This document shows, in pieces, positions 14,101 through 16,604 of a DNA stretch of 16,604 bases (positions are counted from its first letter, which is position 1; every line of letters begins with the position of its first letter). The translations under genes and the position numbers were made by a program. Source of the stretch: an uncultured Planctomycetaceae bacterium (GTDB lineage Bacteria > Planctomycetota > Planctomycetia > Planctomycetales > Planctomycetaceae); contig CAIXQV010000668.1 of assembly GCA_903921605.1 (NCBI GenBank), positions 1 to 16,604 on the forward strand. Direction: 5' to 3'. The notes under the pieces were generated by a model. The model did no database searches. It was not told where the DNA came from and saw nothing but the letters and a program-made list of their open reading frames with translations.

Positions 14101-14886
14101 AACTTCTGGTTCGACGTTCGCCAGCGGCACGAATCGAATGGTGTCATCCGTCGCCTGATCTCGTACATCGTCTAGCTGTTGCAGCAGTTTCGCGAACTGC
14201 TGAACCAAATCTTCAGAGCCTTCGAGGAGGCAGGACTTTGAGACTTCATCGAACGTCAGCGAAACTTCTCGATTTCGACCGCTGGAGAAGCTCAGTTGAT
14301 GATCCTGAATCTCCAGAACTCGCGTACCCAGCAAGCGAGACACGGCGTTCTCGGCCTGCTGCGAAGTGATATTGCGGAAGCGAAAACGGACGGTGCGATC
14401 GCGCAGCGCGGAGTTGCGATCCATCTTTGGAGCAGTTTTCTTTCGAGCATTCTCCCTGGCGGGCCATTCCTCTGATGCAGGCTTTTCGTCAGAGGTTGAA
14501 CTCGGATTCGTGATCGGTGAAAATTCCCAGTCTTTGGCAGGCGTCTCGACAGTAGAATGTTTAGTTGTCGGCTTGATGGTCTCTGAAGAATTCAGTTGTT
14601 CGACCAGTTTCGCCGCAAGTTTCTGAACCGCCGGACTTCCGGACACCAGCAATTCAGCGGCGTCATCGTCGGCAACAATTCGAGCGTCTTCTGCCTCATC
14701 TCCGAGCAGTTCGTTGAGCATTCGCCGTGCTTCAGACGGCGATTTATCGTTGAGACGATAAACAGAAAACTCTTCCGCGCTTTGTGCTGAGACTGTGGCG
14801 GAATTCGGGCCTGCAAACGTTCCCGCCATGACAACGAGAATGCTCATTGCGGCAAACCGACACAAAATTGGTCGTTGTGGCTTCAT
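11194..14886 (-). CDS. gspD: Type II secretion outer-membrane secretin GspD, extended N-domain form
   Basis: A 1230-residue secretin forming the outer-membrane channel for folded exoproteins. A signal peptide is cleaved near VSA|Q (34/35). Eight N1/N2/N3-like units follow (about 38-793), twice or more the usual number; the third is split by a long hydrophilic linker. The secretin homology domain runs from about 794 (VILVEVELDN) to about 1064, with SRPQIMTLDNQPAFIQVGQ, the GGLI beta-hairpin lip region and the signature VPWLSDVPVLGNLF followed by ELLIILTPHVV. A tail of about 165 residues is rich in S, T and charged residues and ends basic. No classical N0 domain is obvious at its start, whereas the giant protein has one. 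The frame opens at TTG 15000, but ATG 14886 gives a proper signal peptide. PilQ is the alternative; gspE/F nearby favour GspD. Confidence 0.94.
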   Translation of the reverse strand: MKPQRPILCRFAAMSILVVMAGTFAGPNSATVSAQSAEEFSVYRLNDKSPSEARRMLNELLGDEAEDARIVADDDAAELLVSGSPAVQKLAAKLVEQLNSSETIKPTTKHSTVETPAKDWEFSPITNPSSTSDEKPASEEWPARENARKKTAPKMDRNSALRDRTVRFRFRNITSQQAENAVSRLLGTRVLEIQDHQLSFSSGRNREVSLTFDEVSKSCLLEGSEDLVQQFAKLLQQLDDVRDQATDDTIRFVPLANVEPEVLNKALLIWKQTNRAPSKPQLDNEKGQGRKNSERVIRPAGFQQVPGEPAIPIETDPQQNSDAAADATIQDPADGPALRRPSSDVTVEPLPDLDVLILRGRDPDVEELTRIIREIERLSEETAPEIDVVYLHNVQGEALEELITEVLDDLTGPLQGRVSITPLVKPNALLLIGWGEAVTAAKKLIARLDESVEPLTQMQIYSLKHASANQVENTVREFLNDRGGLGPEVNITADERTNSLIVNAAPRDLAEVTRLIEGLDKGTSESVNQARIVQLKNSLATDVSQTITAAITAARGGVGTQRSAALEMLMVGPDGNSVVASGLLQDVKLTPDSRTNRIFITGPADSLSLVEQLIKSLDESPAASAQIKVFQITNGDATDLVQVLRSLFPEQAGVSTVPQLATAEEESSLVPVRFSVDIRTNSIIATGTSGDLKIIEALLLRLDETDSQERVNEVYRLKNSPALDVANAVNNFLRSERVVNQAAPGRQNPFTQIESEVVVVPEPVGNALIISATPRYFEQIMELVEGLDAQPPQVMIQVILVEVELDNLHEFGVELGLQDSLLFDRSLLGSILTPGYNFNNQPLGNANTPGSLATKSTVGGQALSHFSLGRTSTDTDFGGLVLSASSENVSVLLRAMNQSRNVEILSRPQIMTLDNQPAFIQVGQRVPRIVGTSINQVGQVNTVELENVGLILGVTPRISPEGMVVMDLDAEKSEVGPEIEGIPVSISSTGEVIRSPRVNITTAQTTVSSASGQTIVIGGLITTNNTTLSRRVPWLSDVPVLGNLFRFDGTKNSRKELLIILTPHVVRGPSEAEYIKQVETARMSWISCDTFNWMNTDTAMVGQMDSSTIPTIYPDQTPGAASMQQAVPLTPSPDQFVNPSGVSESINAPASTDTKVVVPEWKIETGEGDGSQSTEDSGIKQMSFRSTSFKETDQKERKNTTGSDSEVPTRTKPKSEARPKSEKKSFWPRE

Positions 14887-15197
14887 GGGAGAATCGTGAA
14901 GGGGAGTGATCGGGAGAGGTCCGGAAAACCAGTGCCTGCTGTGAGAACGGGCGGTCTTACAGAATTTTGATTCAAGGAGGGAGGTTGAGAGTAAACTCAA
15001 CGCAATCTGGTCTCAACCCGAGCTCCGGTCAGTCATGGCGAGAAATGCTGGCCCGTGTGATACGGGATCGACGTTTCGGAGAAAGTTGCAGCCGTGAGCG
15101 ACTCCGCTTGCGAAACTCGCCGATTCTGGAGGACCTGTGATCGGCAAAAACTGCTGCTGACAGACTTGGTTCGCCGCTTTTAATGAAAGTGGACTCG
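14887..15197. other. Intergenic region between the RND gene and gspD
   Basis: About 311 bases holding no convincing gene. GTTGAG-AGTAAA-CTCAAC at 14984-15001 is a perfect 6-base inverted repeat that could be an operator upstream of gspD. The tract CAGTTTTT on the minus strand (about 15149-15156) follows only a weak stem, so a terminator for the RND gene is not established. The gap suggests gspD is transcribed separately. Confidence 0.4.
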
Positions 15198-16604
15198 TCA
15201 GCTTTCGAGGGGCTGCTCAGGTTGACTTCGTCGCCAGTTTGCGATGCGCTGAATCACATAGAAGAAGACTGGTGTCAAAAGAATCCCGAAGAGGGTGACG
15301 CCCAGCATGCCTGAGAACACGGCCGTGCCCAGCGTGCGCCGCATCTCGGCACCGGCTCCTTCGCCAAGAACCAGCGGGATTACTCCGAAGATAAATGCGA
15401 ACGAGGTCATAATGATCGGGCGAAGTCGCAATCGACAGGCATCCAAAGTTGCCTCATACACTGACACGCCAGCCTGATTTCTGGCTCGAGCGTACTCGAC
15501 AATCAGAATCGCGTTCTTGCAGGCCAGACCGACCAGCACCACGAAGCCAATCTGCGTGAAGATATTGATATCCATCCCAGCAAAGATGACTCCGGCGATC
15601 GAACACAACAGACACATGGGTACAACCAGAATCACGGCTAGTGGCAAGGCCCAGCTTTCATACTGAGCGGCCAGCACCAGGAATACCAGCACCACCGCCA
15701 GCAGAAACGCATACATCGCCGTGTTGCCCGCCAATTGCTGCAGGAAAGCCAGTTCTGTGTACTCGACTCGCATTGAAGGAGCGAGATTCTTGTCGGCTAC
15801 TTCTCGAAGAGCCTGAATGGCTTCACCGGAACTTGCTCCGACGGCCGCATCGGCATTCACAAAAACTGCAGGATAAAGATTGTGCCGCAGAATCATCAGC
15901 GGACCGGTCACCGTGCGGACTCGAATAAAAGCAGCCAGAGGAATGCTGCCGGCTGTATTCGACGTTACATACATTCGCTGGAGGTCCTGAGTCTGCATGC
16001 GGTACTTTGCATCGGCCTGAACATTTACCTGCCAGGTTCTGCCAAAACGATTGAAATCGTTGACGTACAGAGAACCAAAATTCACCTGCAGAGCACTGAA
16101 GACTTCGGCCATGGACAGTCCAAGCTTTTTGGCCGCTTCGCGATCAATATCCAGTTCGAGCCACGTTGTGTTAGCTCGAAACCCCGAAAACAAGTCTCGC
16201 AGTTTCGGAGACTGCATGCCGTCTGAAATGATTGACTGGCTCACTGATTCCAACATGTTCAGACCGTTGTCGCCACGATCCTGAACAACGATGCGAAATC
16301 CACCCGCGGTCCCAAGTCCTTCGATCGGCGGCGCGCCAAGGATATTGACGTCGGCGTTTTCGACCTCGGCTAAAAACAGGTTACGGAGTTCTTCAGCGAC
16401 GATATCCGCAGTTCGATGAGCTTTGATTCGATCGTGAAAATCATCCAGCATCACATACATCGAACCAAAGTTTGGAGCGTTGGCATTTAACAGCAGAGAT
16501 TGTCCGGCCAGCGCCACCGTGTGATGGACTCCGGAAACTCTGCCAGCCAGCGTTTCAATCTTCGCCATGACCTGCTGAGTTCTCTCCAGAGATGCAGAAT
16601 CGGC
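15198..16604 (-). CDS. RND multidrug efflux permease, HAE1 family (C-terminal part; gene continues past right edge)
   Basis: The frame is open to the last base; twelve codons (ADSASLERTQQV) precede the first internal Met at 16568, so this is a 5'-truncated view. The visible 468 residues align by eye with the second half of AcrB/MexB-type proton-driven exporters of about 1050 residues: the second periplasmic porter loop, with TAGGFRIVVQDRG, SLYVNDFNRFGRTWQV and KYRMQ, then the last transmembrane bundle with QYESWALPLAV, GLACKNAILIVEYA and LRLRPIIMTSFAF. The Lys of CKNA and Arg of RLRP match the AcrB proton-relay residues K940 and R971. It would work in the inner membrane with a periplasmic adaptor and outer-membrane channel, presumably encoded upstream beyond the window. 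A functional link to the secretion genes is not evident. Confidence 0.95.
   Translation of the reverse strand, partial: ADSASLERTQQVMAKIETLAGRVSGVHHTVALAGQSLLLNANAPNFGSMYVMLDDFHDRIKAHRTADIVAEELRNLFLAEVENADVNILGAPPIEGLGTAGGFRIVVQDRGDNGLNMLESVSQSIISDGMQSPKLRDLFSGFRANTTWLELDIDREAAKKLGLSMAEVFSALQVNFGSLYVNDFNRFGRTWQVNVQADAKYRMQTQDLQRMYVTSNTAGSIPLAAFIRVRTVTGPLMILRHNLYPAVFVNADAAVGASSGEAIQALREVADKNLAPSMRVEYTELAFLQQLAGNTAMYAFLLAVVLVFLVLAAQYESWALPLAVILVVPMCLLCSIAGVIFAGMDINIFTQIGFVVLVGLACKNAILIVEYARARNQAGVSVYEATLDACRLRLRPIIMTSFAFIFGVIPLVLGEGAGAEMRRTLGTAVFSGMLGVTLFGILLTPVFFYVIQRIANWRRSQPEQPLES

Noticed and set aside
15140..15197. Terminator after the RND gene
   Set aside because: A short T-run exists on the minus strand, but the preceding stem is too weak and irregular.

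Overview
The window reads as bacterial chromosome, most likely from a planctomycete. This is an inference from three things: unusually long secretins with many N-domains, a planctomycete-style lipoprotein and BON protein beside type II secretion genes, and short dispersed palindromic repeats between genes. Base composition is moderate, with G+C somewhat above half by eye. Nearly all genes lie on the minus strand, so the locus is read from right to left. No rRNA, tRNA, transposase or CRISPR array was seen.

Layout from right to left: (1) 15198-16604 is the C-terminal part of an RND/HAE1 efflux permease, cut by the window edge. (2) 11194-14886 is a type II secretion outer-membrane secretin (GspD-like) with eight N-type domains before the pore domain and a long tail. 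(3) 9916-11001 is a predicted lipoprotein of unknown function. (4) 9426-10130, the only plus-strand gene, encodes an exported BON-domain protein; its 3' end overlaps the lipoprotein gene tail-to-tail by 215 bases. (5) 3612-9047 is a giant exported protein of 1811 residues made of an N0-like and N1-like start followed by about twenty secretin N-type domains, with no pore domain. (6) 1599-3305 is the GspE secretion ATPase. (7) 177-1385 is the GspF platform protein. (8) 1-62 is the start of a further gene with a strong ribosome binding site, probably the major pseudopilin GspG.

GspD, E, F and the probable G form the core of a type II secretion (or related type IV filament) machine: outer-membrane channel, cytoplasmic motor, inner-membrane platform and pseudopilus. 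The giant protein is the outstanding feature. Its last units appear colinear with the N-terminal domains of the GspD encoded nearby, and it stops inside the unit matching GspD's sixth N-domain, just where GspD goes on to its last N-domains and pore. It therefore looks like an ancient gspD duplicate that lost the pore and greatly expanded its periplasmic ring domains, partly by copying a three-domain block of exactly 202 residues. A periplasmic scaffold or extension for the secretin is a reasonable but untested idea.

Several dispersed palindromic repeats lie between genes, at 94-166, 1464-1575 and 11071-11145. One copy lies inside the reading frame of the giant protein's leader at about 8951-8999.
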